Source: UKL13-2 sp043756275 (GTDB lineage: Bacteria; Pseudomonadota; Gammaproteobacteria; Burkholderiales; Usitatibacteraceae). Taken from it: a DNA stretch of 64,000 nucleotides. The position numbers were made by a program, and so were the translations under genes. Position 1 is the stretch's first letter; every line of letters starts with the position of its first letter. The stretch covers positions 1-64,000 of the forward strand of contig JAYURJ010000227.1 in assembly GCA_043756275.1 (NCBI GenBank). The letters are read 5' to 3'. Shown here piece after piece: positions 27,415 to 36,624 of this stretch. Under the pieces are notes generated by a model that was not told the DNA's origin, did not search any database, and saw nothing but the letters and a program-made list of their open reading frames with translations.

Positions 27415-28725
27415 ATGGTTCCACATCTCACTACCTCTCTCACTGGCCCGCTTCTGGATCTGGAAAAGAAAATTCTCGATGCGCGCCCCGCGATTGAGCG
27501 CTGGTTCCGCACCAAGTGGATGACCGAGCGACCACCGTTTTATACCTCGGTGGATTTACGCAATTCCGGCTTCAAGCTGGCCCCGGTAGATACCAACCTG
27601 TTTCCCGGCGGCTTCAATAATCTGAATCCGGAATTCATGCCGTTATGCATTCAGGCGGCCATGTCGGCGGTGCAGCGAGTGTGTCCGGATAAACAGCGCA
27701 TCCTGCTGATTCCTGAAAACCACACGCGTAACTTGTTTTATCTGACCAATGTCGCCGCGATCCAGAAAATTCTGATCGGTGCCGGGCTCGATGTGAGGAT
27801 AGGCTCGCTGTTGCCCGAAATTACCGCGCCGACAGTGCTCGATTTGCCCAACGGCGATAAGCTCACACTAGAGCCCATTAAGCGCGTGGGCAACAAGCTG
27901 ATGCTTGAAGGATTTGACCCCTGTGCGGTGCTATTGAATAACGATCTCTCTGCGGGTGTGCCGGAAATTCTGAAAGGCCTTTCGCAGCCGGTGGTGCCGC
28001 CATTGCACGCAGGCTGGACGACACGCAGAAAGACCTTGCACTTTCACGCCTACGACAGCGTGGCCGAAGAATTCGCCAAGCTGATCGGTATCGACCCGTG
28101 GTTTATCAATCCGATTTTCAGCCAATGCGGCAAGGTGAATTTTTCAGCGCAGGAAGGCGAAGAGTGCCTCGCCGCCAATGTCGAAGCCGTGCTAGGCGAG
28201 ATGAGTGTTAAGTACAAGGAATACGGCATCACCGAGAAGCCATTCGTGATCGTGAAAGCCGATGCCGGCACCTACGGCATGGGCATATTGACGGCACGCT
28301 CACCCGACGATGTACGCGGGCTGAACCGCAAAGAGCGCAACAAGATGGCGGTCGTGAAGGAGGGCTTGGAAGTAAATGAGGTGATCATTCAGGAAGGCGT
28401 GCACACGCTGGAAAATCTGAACGGTGCGGTTGCCGAACCGGTGGTGTACATGATGGATGCGTTTGTGGTCGGTGGCTTTTATCGCGTCAACACAGAACGC
28501 GGTGTGGACGAAAATCTGAATTCACGCGGGATGAGCTTCGTGCCGTTGGCGTTTGAAACCGACTGCCATTCCCCCGATTGTTCGGGCTGGCCGGATGCGC
28601 CGCCGAATCGCTTTTACACCTATGGCGTGGTTGCAAGGTTGGCCATGCTGGCAGCCTCAAGGGAGCTGGAGAAGCTTGCGCCGGTTAAAGCGGAACTAGC
28701 GTCCATTGCCGTGGCAGCTGACTGA
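27415..28725 (+). CDS. gshA: Glutamate-cysteine ligase (betaproteobacterial/Acidithiobacillus type)
   Basis: A 436-residue enzyme making gamma-glutamylcysteine, the first step of glutathione synthesis. It belongs to the compact GshA type of betaproteobacteria and Acidithiobacillus (TIGR02049), not the E. coli GshA family. Recognisable blocks are FYTSVDLRNSGFKLAPVDTN, FPGGFNNLNPEF, VIVKADAGTYGMGI and VYMMDAFVVGGFYRVN; the KADAGTYGMG loop resembles the nucleotide-binding part of ATP-grasp enzymes. gshB follows after 12 bp, so the two are one operon. Confidence 0.95.
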   Translation: MVPHLTTSLTGPLLDLEKKILDARPAIERWFRTKWMTERPPFYTSVDLRNSGFKLAPVDTNLFPGGFNNLNPEFMPLCIQAAMSAVQRVCPDKQRILLIPENHTRNLFYLTNVAAIQKILIGAGLDVRIGSLLPEITAPTVLDLPNGDKLTLEPIKRVGNKLMLEGFDPCAVLLNNDLSAGVPEILKGLSQPVVPPLHAGWTTRRKTLHFHAYDSVAEEFAKLIGIDPWFINPIFSQCGKVNFSAQEGEECLAANVEAVLGEMSVKYKEYGITEKPFVIVKADAGTYGMGILTARSPDDVRGLNRKERNKMAVVKEGLEVNEVIIQEGVHTLENLNGAVAEPVVYMMDAFVVGGFYRVNTERGVDENLNSRGMSFVPLAFETDCHSPDCSGWPDAPPNRFYTYGVVARLAMLAASRELEKLAPVKAELASIAVAAD

Positions 28726-28737
28726 AATAGAAAAACC

Positions 28738-29685
28738 ATGCGCATAGCCTTCATCGTCGATCCGCTCGTTAAACTCAAAGCCTACAAGGATTCATCCGTC
28801 TTCATGATGCGTGAGGCGGCTAAGCGCGGCCACGACGTATATGCGTTTGAAGCACGGCACGTTGTGCTCCTTGATGGCCGCGTGTTAGCGAAAGCTTCGC
28901 TGCTCAAGATGACCAATGACAACGATCATTGGCATCAAGTCGTCAGCGAAATTGAAATGCCGTTGTCGGGTTTAGACGCCGTGCTGATGCGAAAAGATCC
29001 ACCGTTCGATGCGGAGTATTTGTACGCTACATTGCTGCTGAGCCTCGCCGAAGATCAAGGCGCGCGCGTTGTCAATCGCGCTGTGTCGCTGCGAAACTAC
29101 AACGAGAAATTAGCCATCGCCAAGTTCGCACAATTTACCGTGCCGACGATGGTGACGAGCGATATGCTGCGTCTGCAGAGCTTTATCGATTCGCACAAAG
29201 ACGTGATCGTGAAAAAGCTCGACGGCATGGGCGGCACATCCATTTTTCGTGTGCGCGCCGACGATCCGAATCGCAATGCGATCATCGAAGTGCAAACCAT
29301 CGACGGTAGTGTCTCTGTCATGGCGCAGCGCTACATTCCCGAGATCACCAAAGGCGATAAGCGCGTGCTCCTCATTGATGGCAACGTCGTGCCGTATTGC
29401 CTGGCACGCATCCCAAAGGAAGGCGAAACGCGCGGCAACCTTGCCGCCGGTGGCCGCGGTGTCGCGCAACCAATATCGCCGCGTGATCGCGAAATCGCCC
29501 AGGCACTAGGCCCGCAACTCAAAGCCGATGGCCTCACCATTGTCGGCCTGGACATCATCGGTGACTACCTAACCGAAGTGAACGTGACCTCGCCGACTTG
29601 CATGGTGGAGATTTTTGATCAGGCAGGGTTCAATGTGGCTGCGTTGGTGATTGATGCGGTGGAGCGGAGTGCTGCTGCTGCGTAG
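28738..29685 (+). CDS. gshB: Glutathione synthetase
   Basis: An ATP-grasp enzyme of 315 residues that adds glycine to gamma-glutamylcysteine. The N-terminal substrate domain starts MRIAFIVDPLVKLKAYKDSS. The ATP-grasp core has DVIVKKLDGMGGTSIFRV and KRVLLIDGNVVPYCLARIP, and the glycine-rich lid is GNLAAGGRGVAQP. The Mg-binding end is DIIGDYLTEVNVTSPT. Length and motifs are those of proteobacterial GshB. It is the second gene of the gshA-gshB operon. A dispersed palindrome starts about 20 bp past the stop and may serve as the 3' end structure. Confidence 0.97.
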   Translation: MRIAFIVDPLVKLKAYKDSSVFMMREAAKRGHDVYAFEARHVVLLDGRVLAKASLLKMTNDNDHWHQVVSEIEMPLSGLDAVLMRKDPPFDAEYLYATLLLSLAEDQGARVVNRAVSLRNYNEKLAIAKFAQFTVPTMVTSDMLRLQSFIDSHKDVIVKKLDGMGGTSIFRVRADDPNRNAIIEVQTIDGSVSVMAQRYIPEITKGDKRVLLIDGNVVPYCLARIPKEGETRGNLAAGGRGVAQPISPRDREIAQALGPQLKADGLTIVGLDIIGDYLTEVNVTSPTCMVEIFDQAGFNVAALVIDAVERSAAAA

Positions 29686-29704
29686 TTCGGCAAATTAAAG
29701 CGAA

Positions 29705-29768
29705 GAACGCCATTCGGTGCGCCTCGCGGGCACAAAATGCTCCGAACGCCTCGCCAGTGCTGGGCTTC
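29705..29768. repeat. Dispersed palindromic repeat, copy 6
   Basis: Arms AACGCCATTCGGTGCGCCTC (29706-29725) and CGAACGCCTCGCCAGTGCTG (29743-29762) with GGCTTC pair imperfectly around a CACAAAATG loop. It lies between the converging gshB and EAL genes (gap 29686-29839). Confidence 0.6.
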
Positions 29769-29839
29769 AAAAAATAGAAAAGTCGCTAAAGCCCGTATTC
29801 TTCATCCGAAGTCCAGTCGCGCCGTGCGATCAACCCACT

Positions 29840-31069
29840 TCATGTCTGCACGCTGGATCGATCCCACTCCCGAACCCACCCCAGCAAATCCCCATACTCC
29901 ATCGGCCTGGCAATAAAGTAGCCCTGCACCAAATCGCAGCGCAGTTTACAAAGTAGATCAAAGTCGAGCTGTGTTTCAACGCCTTCGGCAACGGACGTGA
30001 TGTTCAGCTTTTTCGCCATCTTCAGGCTGGATTCCAGAATCACCCTCGCCGAGCTATGTTTGACAGCGTTCATGACGAAGGACTGATCGATCTTGAGTTC
30101 CGTAAATGCAATGCGCGTGAGTTGCTGCATCGAAGAGTATCCCGTGCCGTAGTCGTCGATCGACAGGCCGAAGCCTTTCATTCGCAATCGCGCGAGGCTT
30201 TCCAGCGCCTTGGCGACGTCGGTCGTGGCGGCAGATTCGGTCACCTCCAGAATCATGTGGCAGGGGTCGAGGTTCTGGCTGCGCACCAGCTCCGTTACGC
30301 GGTCTACGATCTCAATGTTGCCGAGCGATTTCACGGAGAGATTAACCGACACGGTGGCGTCTGTTCCGTTTGCGCGCCAGGCGCGGCAATATGCGGCTGA
30401 TTTCCTCAGCATGGCCCAGGTCAGCTCATCGATGAGATCGTTGTCCTCAAGCTGCTTGATAAATGCATAGGGCGACACCAGCCCGAAGCGCGGATGATGC
30501 CAGCGCGCAAGTGCCTCGACACCTTTGACTTGCCGCGTGCCGAGTTCAATTTTGGGTTGGAAGTACGGTTCGAATTCATCGGCCTTCAAGCCCGCTGCAA
30601 TCTCGGCTAGTGTAAATGTTGGCATCGTATTTACCGCTCGGTTCGTCGGCGAGCGTTCGGGCTGGTAGAGCGTGATCAACGGGACGAGTTTACGTATCGT
30701 TAGCGGCTTTTCGAGCACACCCAGCAGATTGATACCGTAGGCCTCTGACATCGTCGCAACGGAAGCGAGTAGCTTGCGTTCGAGCGCGCTGGCGAGAATG
30801 ATCGAAATTTGCACGCCGGATTCACCCAGATGGCGGATGAATTCGATGCCGTCCATGCCTGCCATATCCAGGTCGCTGATGACGATATCGACGGGTCGCG
30901 ATGGGTCGCCCAGTATTTCGAGCGCGGCATGTCCATCGATTGCTTCATGGATCGTTGTGGCACCCAGGCTCTCAAGGGTTCGCGCGAGTTGGTTGCGCTG
31001 AAAGTCATGGTCTTCAGCGATGAGAAAACGCAAGTGGGCAAACGTTATCTGTTTTTCACGGACTTGCAT
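29840..31069 (-). CDS. Response regulator with EAL c-di-GMP phosphodiesterase domain
   Basis: A REC-EAL protein of 409 residues. The receiver domain has the acidic pocket AEDHD, the phospho-acceptor Asp in VISDLDMAGMDG, the switch Ser in ILASALE and the Lys in LEKPL. The EAL domain keeps the catalytic set: EALARW, NLSVKS, the Glu in ILEVTESA, DDYGTGYSS, the Lys in LKIDQSFV, AEGVET and QGYFIARP, so c-di-GMP hydrolysis to pGpG is expected. The start is the ATG at 31069; the upstream extension falls inside the kinase gene. It begins 20 bp after the hybrid kinase and is its probable partner, as in the RocS-RocR pair of Pseudomonas. Confidence 0.92.
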   Translation of the reverse strand: MQVREKQITFAHLRFLIAEDHDFQRNQLARTLESLGATTIHEAIDGHAALEILGDPSRPVDIVISDLDMAGMDGIEFIRHLGESGVQISIILASALERKLLASVATMSEAYGINLLGVLEKPLTIRKLVPLITLYQPERSPTNRAVNTMPTFTLAEIAAGLKADEFEPYFQPKIELGTRQVKGVEALARWHHPRFGLVSPYAFIKQLEDNDLIDELTWAMLRKSAAYCRAWRANGTDATVSVNLSVKSLGNIEIVDRVTELVRSQNLDPCHMILEVTESAATTDVAKALESLARLRMKGFGLSIDDYGTGYSSMQQLTRIAFTELKIDQSFVMNAVKHSSARVILESSLKMAKKLNITSVAEGVETQLDFDLLCKLRCDLVQGYFIARPMEYGDLLGWVREWDRSSVQT

Positions 31070-31089
31070 TTTTTGTGAGCGATCCACAG

Positions 31090-33753
31090 TTAAAGGGAAT
31101 CGAAATAGGCGTTCAACTGCAGCCATTCGCACTGGTACGTTTCCGCCCCGGCCGACACTGCTTCCCAATCATTCGCCCGGCCAGCACTTTCGATGCGCTC
31201 GCATACGAGAGCGATTCGCTTTGCGCCAACCATGCGGCTGGCACCCAGCATGCGGTGCGCGACGCGCGTGACTTGCTTCATATCGCGTTCGGCAACGGCA
31301 CGCCACAACGTTTCGGCATCGCGGTCGTTCGCGCGCCGAAAGTCTTCAAGTATGCGTCGCTCGCTTGCCGCGTCCCCGCCGGAAAGTTCTGCCAACACAG
31401 AGCGATCTATCCGCGGGTTGTTCGTGTCGGAACTGACGTTGGCCGGCACTGCGGCGGTTTCCTTAGCGGGAGCGATAAAGTTGCGGGCCGAATGATTCGG
31501 AATCGGCAGCCACTGATTTAGTTTCAGCAAAATTTGCGCCAGATCGACCGGCTTGACGAGGCAATCGTTCATGCCCACCGCCCTGCAGACCTCGGCCTCG
31601 CCATCGAGTGCATTGGCGGTGCAGGCGATGATCGGTGTCGGTTTGCGGCCATGCCCGGTGTTGCTTGCCTCGATGCTGCGAATGTTGCGCGCCAGCTCAT
31701 AACCATCCATCTCTGGCATATCGCAGTCGGTAATGACGATACCAAATCGGCCCGATTTCCATTTCTCGAGCGCTTCGGCACCGTTGTCGGCGCTTTCTGC
31801 GGCATAGCCCAGTGCATTCACCTGGCTGATCAGCAAAAACCGGTTCGTCGGATGATCATCGGTCACCAGTACGAGTGTGCCCTCGGCCTCGGCTTCTTCA
31901 ACACCTGGCGCGAAGCGGCGCATGCTGGTGGTGTCGCTTAGCGTGGCGTGCGCCTTTTTTACATCGATCACGGGCAGGTCCGCAGGGTCTGCGATGGGTA
32001 GTGTCAGCGTGAGGATCATGGTCGTGCCCCGGCCCAGTTCGCTCTCCATTTCCACCATGCCACCCATCATGTCGGCCAGACGGCGGCAGATCGTCAAGCC
32101 AAGGCCGGTACCACCAGCCCGATTTGCGTCGATGCCGTCGGCCTGACTGAATGGCTGGAACAACTGCCGCTGATTCTCAGTGGAGATGCCGATGCCGGTG
32201 TCTTTCACCGTAAATCGCACGTGATCTTCGGCGTTGTTTCGCCCGATCAATTCCGCCCTGATCTCGATTGAACCTTCATTCGTGAATTTGAGAGCATTGC
32301 TGACAAAATTGTTGAGGATCTGCCGCAGCCGCAAAGGGTCGACCATGACGGCGGCACTTATTTTCGGATCGATACTTCGCTTTAGCGCTACACCCTTGCT
32401 GCTGGCGTTGCCGGAATAGATGCTGCGCACCCGCTCGATGATTTCCCTGATCGACACCACCGCTGGGCGAATTTCCAGCTTTTCGGCCTCGATCATCGAG
32501 AAATCGAGGATATCGTCGATGATTCTAAGCAGCGACTCCGTTGATTCACGCACGATGCCAAGGGTGTTGCGCTGTGCGAGGTCGAGCCTGGTCAGGCTGA
32601 GAAGCTCGAGCATGCCGAGTGCGCCGTTCATTGGCGTGCGAATCTCATGGCTCATGGTGGCGAGAAATTTGCTCTTGGCGCGATTGGCCGACTGCGCCAC
32701 TTCCTTTGCTTCCTGTAGTGCATCTTCCAGACGTCGCTGTTCGGTGATGTCGGCGATGTAGCCGGTCTGGACAATGTCGCCGTGGGATTGCTCCTGCAGC
32801 GATGCCTCGTGATGAAGACACCTTAATGTTCCGTCGGACTGTTTGACGCGATAGCTGTTTCGAAAAGACGAACGTGTCTCGAGTGCACCGGCAAGGGCTG
32901 CGTTGAATTCGGGTCGGTCACGCTCATCGATATCATCGACCATTGCGGCCCAATTGGGCAGTTCGCCGACCTTGCGAACAACGCACATACCGCAGACATT
33001 TTTCCAGCCGGCACTCATGAACATGACGTGCGGCTTTCCTTTGGTGTCATAGCGAAGCTGATACATCGCGCCAGGCAGATTGTCGGCCATGACGTGTAAG
33101 GTGTTTTCAATTTGCCGCCGCGAGCGCGCCTGGAATACAAAGGCGAGATAGCCTGGGAGCAGCACAAGGAGCCCGAAGATAACCCCGGCAATGAGAACGC
33201 GTATTTCGGTTTCGTGCCGATTGTCGGCTGCGGTGCGATGCATTTTCAGAAGTCTGCGCTCTTCGCGTTTTAGTTCGTTTGTGAGTTCGCGAATCTTCGC
33301 GGTTGCCTCCACGCCGGCCTCTGTGGTCGCGCGGCGTTGACTGACGCCCGCGCCATCAGTGGCGCGCAATCGCTCGCTCTCACGCATCATCAATGCGCGC
33401 GTGGCAATCAGTTTTTCCAGCTGCGCGATTCGACCCTGCTGCTCCGGCTGATTCGCAGTCAGCTTCCGCGCATTGGCAATGCTTTCAGTCCGCTCCTGCA
33501 AGGCGATGTCCCGCTCAGTGAGAAATGCGCTCTTCCCCGAAAGCAGAAAACCACGATGCGCAGACTCGGCGCGACCCGTCAGCTCAATAATCTCGGACAG
33601 TTCCTGCCGTATCTCCTGGGCGTGATTGGCACGCCGGGCGGTTTCCGCTTCATCATTGGCGGCGACATAAAGCGTGAAGCCCATGACGACCATAACGATA
33701 GTGGCAAGCCAGAAGCTGATATGGGCAAGCAACTTTACCGCTGGTGCTGCCAT
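31090..33753 (-). CDS. BvgS/RocS-type hybrid sensor histidine kinase
   Basis: An 887-residue membrane phosphorelay kinase. Order: TM helix (about 7-30), a periplasmic CHASE3 domain (about 35-185) with the RGFLLSGK motif, a second TM, PAS (about 225-345), HisKA with the phospho-His in ATMSHEIRTPMNG, then HATPase (NFVSNALKFT, DTGIGIS, GGTGLGLTI). A receiver follows with VITDCDMPEMDGYE, and a C-terminal HPt has AHRMLGASRMVGA. All key residues are present. The start is the ATG at 33753 after TTGGAG. The HPt probably hands phosphate to the REC-EAL protein encoded 20 bp downstream. The signal sensed is unknown. Confidence 0.93.
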   Translation of the reverse strand: MAAPAVKLLAHISFWLATIVMVVMGFTLYVAANDEAETARRANHAQEIRQELSEIIELTGRAESAHRGFLLSGKSAFLTERDIALQERTESIANARKLTANQPEQQGRIAQLEKLIATRALMMRESERLRATDGAGVSQRRATTEAGVEATAKIRELTNELKREERRLLKMHRTAADNRHETEIRVLIAGVIFGLLVLLPGYLAFVFQARSRRQIENTLHVMADNLPGAMYQLRYDTKGKPHVMFMSAGWKNVCGMCVVRKVGELPNWAAMVDDIDERDRPEFNAALAGALETRSSFRNSYRVKQSDGTLRCLHHEASLQEQSHGDIVQTGYIADITEQRRLEDALQEAKEVAQSANRAKSKFLATMSHEIRTPMNGALGMLELLSLTRLDLAQRNTLGIVRESTESLLRIIDDILDFSMIEAEKLEIRPAVVSIREIIERVRSIYSGNASSKGVALKRSIDPKISAAVMVDPLRLRQILNNFVSNALKFTNEGSIEIRAELIGRNNAEDHVRFTVKDTGIGISTENQRQLFQPFSQADGIDANRAGGTGLGLTICRRLADMMGGMVEMESELGRGTTMILTLTLPIADPADLPVIDVKKAHATLSDTTSMRRFAPGVEEAEAEGTLVLVTDDHPTNRFLLISQVNALGYAAESADNGAEALEKWKSGRFGIVITDCDMPEMDGYELARNIRSIEASNTGHGRKPTPIIACTANALDGEAEVCRAVGMNDCLVKPVDLAQILLKLNQWLPIPNHSARNFIAPAKETAAVPANVSSDTNNPRIDRSVLAELSGGDAASERRILEDFRRANDRDAETLWRAVAERDMKQVTRVAHRMLGASRMVGAKRIALVCERIESAGRANDWEAVSAGAETYQCEWLQLNAYFDSL

Positions 33754-34062
33754 AAAAACTCCAAGAGAAACTGTTGATCCACGGAGGAAGGGGGCACCAA
33801 CCAGCCATATAGGTTTTCTGCACCCCGCGCCTAAATTCAATCTGACAAATGTCGCAGCCGCTTGCGCAACGAAAGCGAGTTGGCAATGGAGTGTCGGTAC
33901 ATTGCTTGACGAACGTTAGTGCCTCCCACGAGCGCTGTATGTGCGTCCCCGAACATAGCCAGTGGGTATCGGGCAGGTACGCAGCAACAGTAAACCTGCG
34001 CCGTTGTATGGGATCAGGTCTGTTTGCCGTACCCGCATAATTTTGGGAACTTCTATTTACCT

Positions 34063-34394
34063 CCGTTCGTGCTGACCCTCCGGCATACTCAGGACAGGGC
34101 ACGCTGCGCGTATCGATGCATACTCAGGCTAAGTGTTTGATTCGTTTTAGCGCCGCAAGGCCCTTCGATACCTCAGGGCGAACGGGAATGAGGTTTCGGG
34201 AAGTACCCTTTTATGTGGAACGCCATTTGGCGGGCAGCTTCAGCGGGAAATGTGCTGCAAGGCACGCCGGTGCTAGGCTTTGGCGGAAAAAAGTTAGTTA
34301 CCGCCGTTCGTGCTAAGCCCGACGAAGCACATGCGGTTTAGCGTGTTGAGACAGCGTGGCCCACTCAACCGTTCGCGACGCTCTGGGCGAACGG
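34063..34394. repeat. Cluster of REP-like CCGTTCG/CGAACGG repeats
   Basis: Four related units: CCGTTCGTGCTGACCC at 34063-34078, CCCTTCGATACCTCAGGGCG with AACGG at 34161-34185, CCGTTCGTGCTAAGCCCGAC with GAAGCAC at 34304-34330, and CCGTTCGC with GCGAACGG at 34369-34376 and 34387-34394. They resemble the common REP-type sequence built on TTCGACAGGCTCAGGACGAA found in many proteobacteria. One dispersed palindrome (34217-34282) lies among them. Confidence 0.6.
34217..34282. repeat. Dispersed palindromic repeat, copy 7
   Basis: The right arm GCAAGGCACGCCGGTGCTAG followed by GCTTT (34257-34281) and a left arm GGAACGCCATTTGGCGGGCA (34217-34236) with GCTTCAGC form an imperfect palindrome of the same family. 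It is embedded in the REP-like cluster. Confidence 0.55.
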
Positions 34395-34457
34395 GCTGGA
34401 GGCTACCAGTTGTGTCATTGATGCGGAACCTGCGATGTGGATGCCGGTCCCTGCAAT

Positions 34458-36071
34458 TCAACTAATCGTCACCCGATCAAAATCCAGCCCGCGTTCAACA
34501 AATTCGGCCACTTTTACTTCCTTCGGGCTGCCGTGTCCCTGATGAAAAATATCGATGCCGCGCCCTAAGTGGGAAAGATTGGATGGCACCAGGAGTGATT
34601 CTGGAATCTTCAGCGCTTCCATCGGTGGCAGGCGAAATCCCTGCACATAATTTGGCATACGACTACGCGTGTCGGATGAGCGCACCGTGGTGGCTTCGGG
34701 CTTGCCGGGCAGCATCGAGATCGTTGCAAAAATACTGCCGTTGAGTTCTTCCACCAATTCGCGCACCACGCCAAGAAAAAAATTCTCCTGCGTACCAATC
34801 TTGATGCCAACCAGTTTGCCGATGGCAACACCGTGCGCGGAATTTGCAGGGCGCAGCAGGCGCACGTGACCGCGACTTTCATCGACGATTCCCCAAGTCT
34901 CAGTGCCGTAGTTAAAATCCGCGTAGCGCGCGCGAATGGTTGATTCCGAAACTTTGCCGAACATCTCGATGTCTGCCATTTCCTGACGTGTTAATTCACT
35001 CTTCACGCCGGGCTGCTGGAACGGATTGCCCGACATAAAGAAATGGGTTTCGGTAATGCCGAACGTAAGGATGGCGTCTTTTTCGCTCGGCACCGTTGCA
35101 GGTGGACGCGCACTGATGCCCTCGCACCAGATGCGATGCAGCCGTGTCAGTTGAATTTGCGCATCAGCCACACTCCACTCGGCGGGAAGATCGAGTGCGG
35201 TCGGGTCTTCCCCTTCGGTGAGTTTCTTCATTCGCCGCCGCAAAGATTTCGACAACTCTTCCACGGTCAGAATGCGTACGTGGTCTGCGTCAACCGTGGG
35301 AAGATGAAAACCCGCACCTGCGTTTGAGAGCAAATCGACTGCACACACGAGTCCCTGCGGATTCGCGGCCCCTGCGCGTGCGACAGTGACCTTGTGGCCA
35401 AACCGTTTCAGGACAGCATCAACAAAATCAATCTGTCGCGGTGAGAGTTCATGGATATTTGCCGCTTGCCCGAGCAGCACCGCCGTATAGGCTTGTTCAA
35501 CAGTCGAGTTGCCGTCGATGGCGCCGATGGAATCCTTGACACGCTTGCCGCCTAGGTGTCGGGTCTCGGCCTCGATCCATTGCATGTGCAACCGCATCCA
35601 CAAGGCCGGATCAAAGCGGCGATAGATGAATCCGGCAATCAGCATTTGCAGGCCGATGTATCTGATGATGCGCTGGATGATCAGCGCACCGTGGGCAAAC
35701 AGGGGCGCGTCCTCGAGCGTGGCATCGGCCCAGCAACGCCGGTAGCCTGCCTCCATTTCTGTAATCAGGTTGCTCGACACTTGCCAGGCGGCGATGTCGC
35801 CGTGCAACAGCGGAATGGTTTTGCCGGCGTAACGTGTCCGCTGCTCGGTAAGGAGGTAGGCCACCTTGTCGCGCAGCAGCTCCATGCAGGTTAATCGCTC
35901 CAGCGCGACGACGTTGGCATCCCGATTCAGATTGCGCAGCGCGTCAACAATTTTTTGTTGCGCCTGCGCGACGTTCGTCAGCGGGATCGACTTCAGCCAA
36001 TCTTTGCAGGAACGCGCGTCCGAGAAAAACAACGAACCAGGGGTGCTATTTGGCGACACTTGCAAACCCAT
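34458..36071 (-). CDS. Conserved hypothetical protein, 537 residues
   Basis: No family is recognised. The ATG at 36071 follows a perfect AAGGAG, so the gene is well expressed in design. The protein is soluble, without signal peptide or clear membrane helix apart from one hydrophobic patch (IGLQMLIAGFIY). The N-terminal half is mainly helical (for example AQAQQKIVDALRNLN and LLRDKVAYLLTEQR). A central region around 225-300 has SPRQIDFVDAVLKRFGHK. The C-terminal part after about 380 looks beta-rich (VRLLRP, GKLVGIK, FFLGVVRELVEELNGSIFAT), reminiscent of small regulatory beta-barrel domains, but I would not name one. Its neighbours are the kinase/EAL pair and a HIT protein. Confidence 0.8.
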   Translation of the reverse strand: MGLQVSPNSTPGSLFFSDARSCKDWLKSIPLTNVAQAQQKIVDALRNLNRDANVVALERLTCMELLRDKVAYLLTEQRTRYAGKTIPLLHGDIAAWQVSSNLITEMEAGYRRCWADATLEDAPLFAHGALIIQRIIRYIGLQMLIAGFIYRRFDPALWMRLHMQWIEAETRHLGGKRVKDSIGAIDGNSTVEQAYTAVLLGQAANIHELSPRQIDFVDAVLKRFGHKVTVARAGAANPQGLVCAVDLLSNAGAGFHLPTVDADHVRILTVEELSKSLRRRMKKLTEGEDPTALDLPAEWSVADAQIQLTRLHRIWCEGISARPPATVPSEKDAILTFGITETHFFMSGNPFQQPGVKSELTRQEMADIEMFGKVSESTIRARYADFNYGTETWGIVDESRGHVRLLRPANSAHGVAIGKLVGIKIGTQENFFLGVVRELVEELNGSIFATISMLPGKPEATTVRSSDTRSRMPNYVQGFRLPPMEALKIPESLLVPSNLSHLGRGIDIFHQGHGSPKEVKVAEFVERGLDFDRVTIS

Positions 36072-36164
36072 TCAAATCTCCTTGCGACCTCATCCCGATT
36101 CGCGTTTGTGCCTGTTACAGCACTGAAAGCAGTCATTTCGCCAAGCCAATTGGCAGAGCGAGCA

Positions 36165-36623
36165 TCAGTTTGTTGCGAATGCGCGACTTACCGCCGACAC
36201 CCATTGTTGACTGGTGTGGACGGAGGATATTTTTCCCTTATCGACAAGTGTAGCAAGGCTTGGCGCTGCTGGCGTAGATATCGCCCAAACCGGTTTCGGG
36301 AAGGCCGGGTCGTCGCGGTATCGCGGAATGACGTGCCAGTGCAGATGCGGTGTCAGATTACCGAGGCTGGCGATGTTCATTTTCTCTGGCTGCAATGCCT
36401 GTCGCAACGCGGTTTCCAGCGTGAATACGGCGTCCATAAAAATTTTCCGGTCCGCCTCAATAAGATCGGTGAGCTCCTTTACGTGCTCGTTCCAGATGAC
36501 GCGGCAGAAGCCCGGATAGGCCGCACCATCGGTGCCGGGCACCCGCACAACCCGCCATTTATCACGACGAACAATCAGTTCGCCGCCGTCGCCATCGCAT
36601 AGCTCGCACCCTTGTGGTTGCAT
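36165..36623 (-). CDS. HIT family protein
   Basis: A 152-residue histidine-triad protein with the catalytic motif HLHWHVIPR near residue 93 and an N-terminal CELCDGDGG that looks like half of a metal site. HIT proteins hydrolyse or transfer nucleoside phosphoramidates and dinucleoside polyphosphates. The ATG at 36623 begins one base after the stop of the BNR-lipoprotein gene, so translation may be coupled even though the two proteins have unrelated functions. The C-terminus (VSAVSRAFATN) is hydrophobic-polar, without a signal. Confidence 0.92.
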   Translation of the reverse strand: MQPQGCELCDGDGGELIVRRDKWRVVRVPGTDGAAYPGFCRVIWNEHVKELTDLIEADRKIFMDAVFTLETALRQALQPEKMNIASLGNLTPHLHWHVIPRYRDDPAFPKPVWAISTPAAPSLATLVDKGKISSVHTSQQWVSAVSRAFATN

Positions 36624-36624
36624 G

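Larger units (their letters stand above)
33754..34457. other. 704 bp intergenic region with REP-like sequences
   Basis: No supportable gene is seen. The first 300 bp contains the kinase promoter region but no clear hexamers. From 34063 on, several short copies related to the widespread CCGTTCG..CGAACGG repeat occur, plus one dispersed palindrome. Confidence 0.6.
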
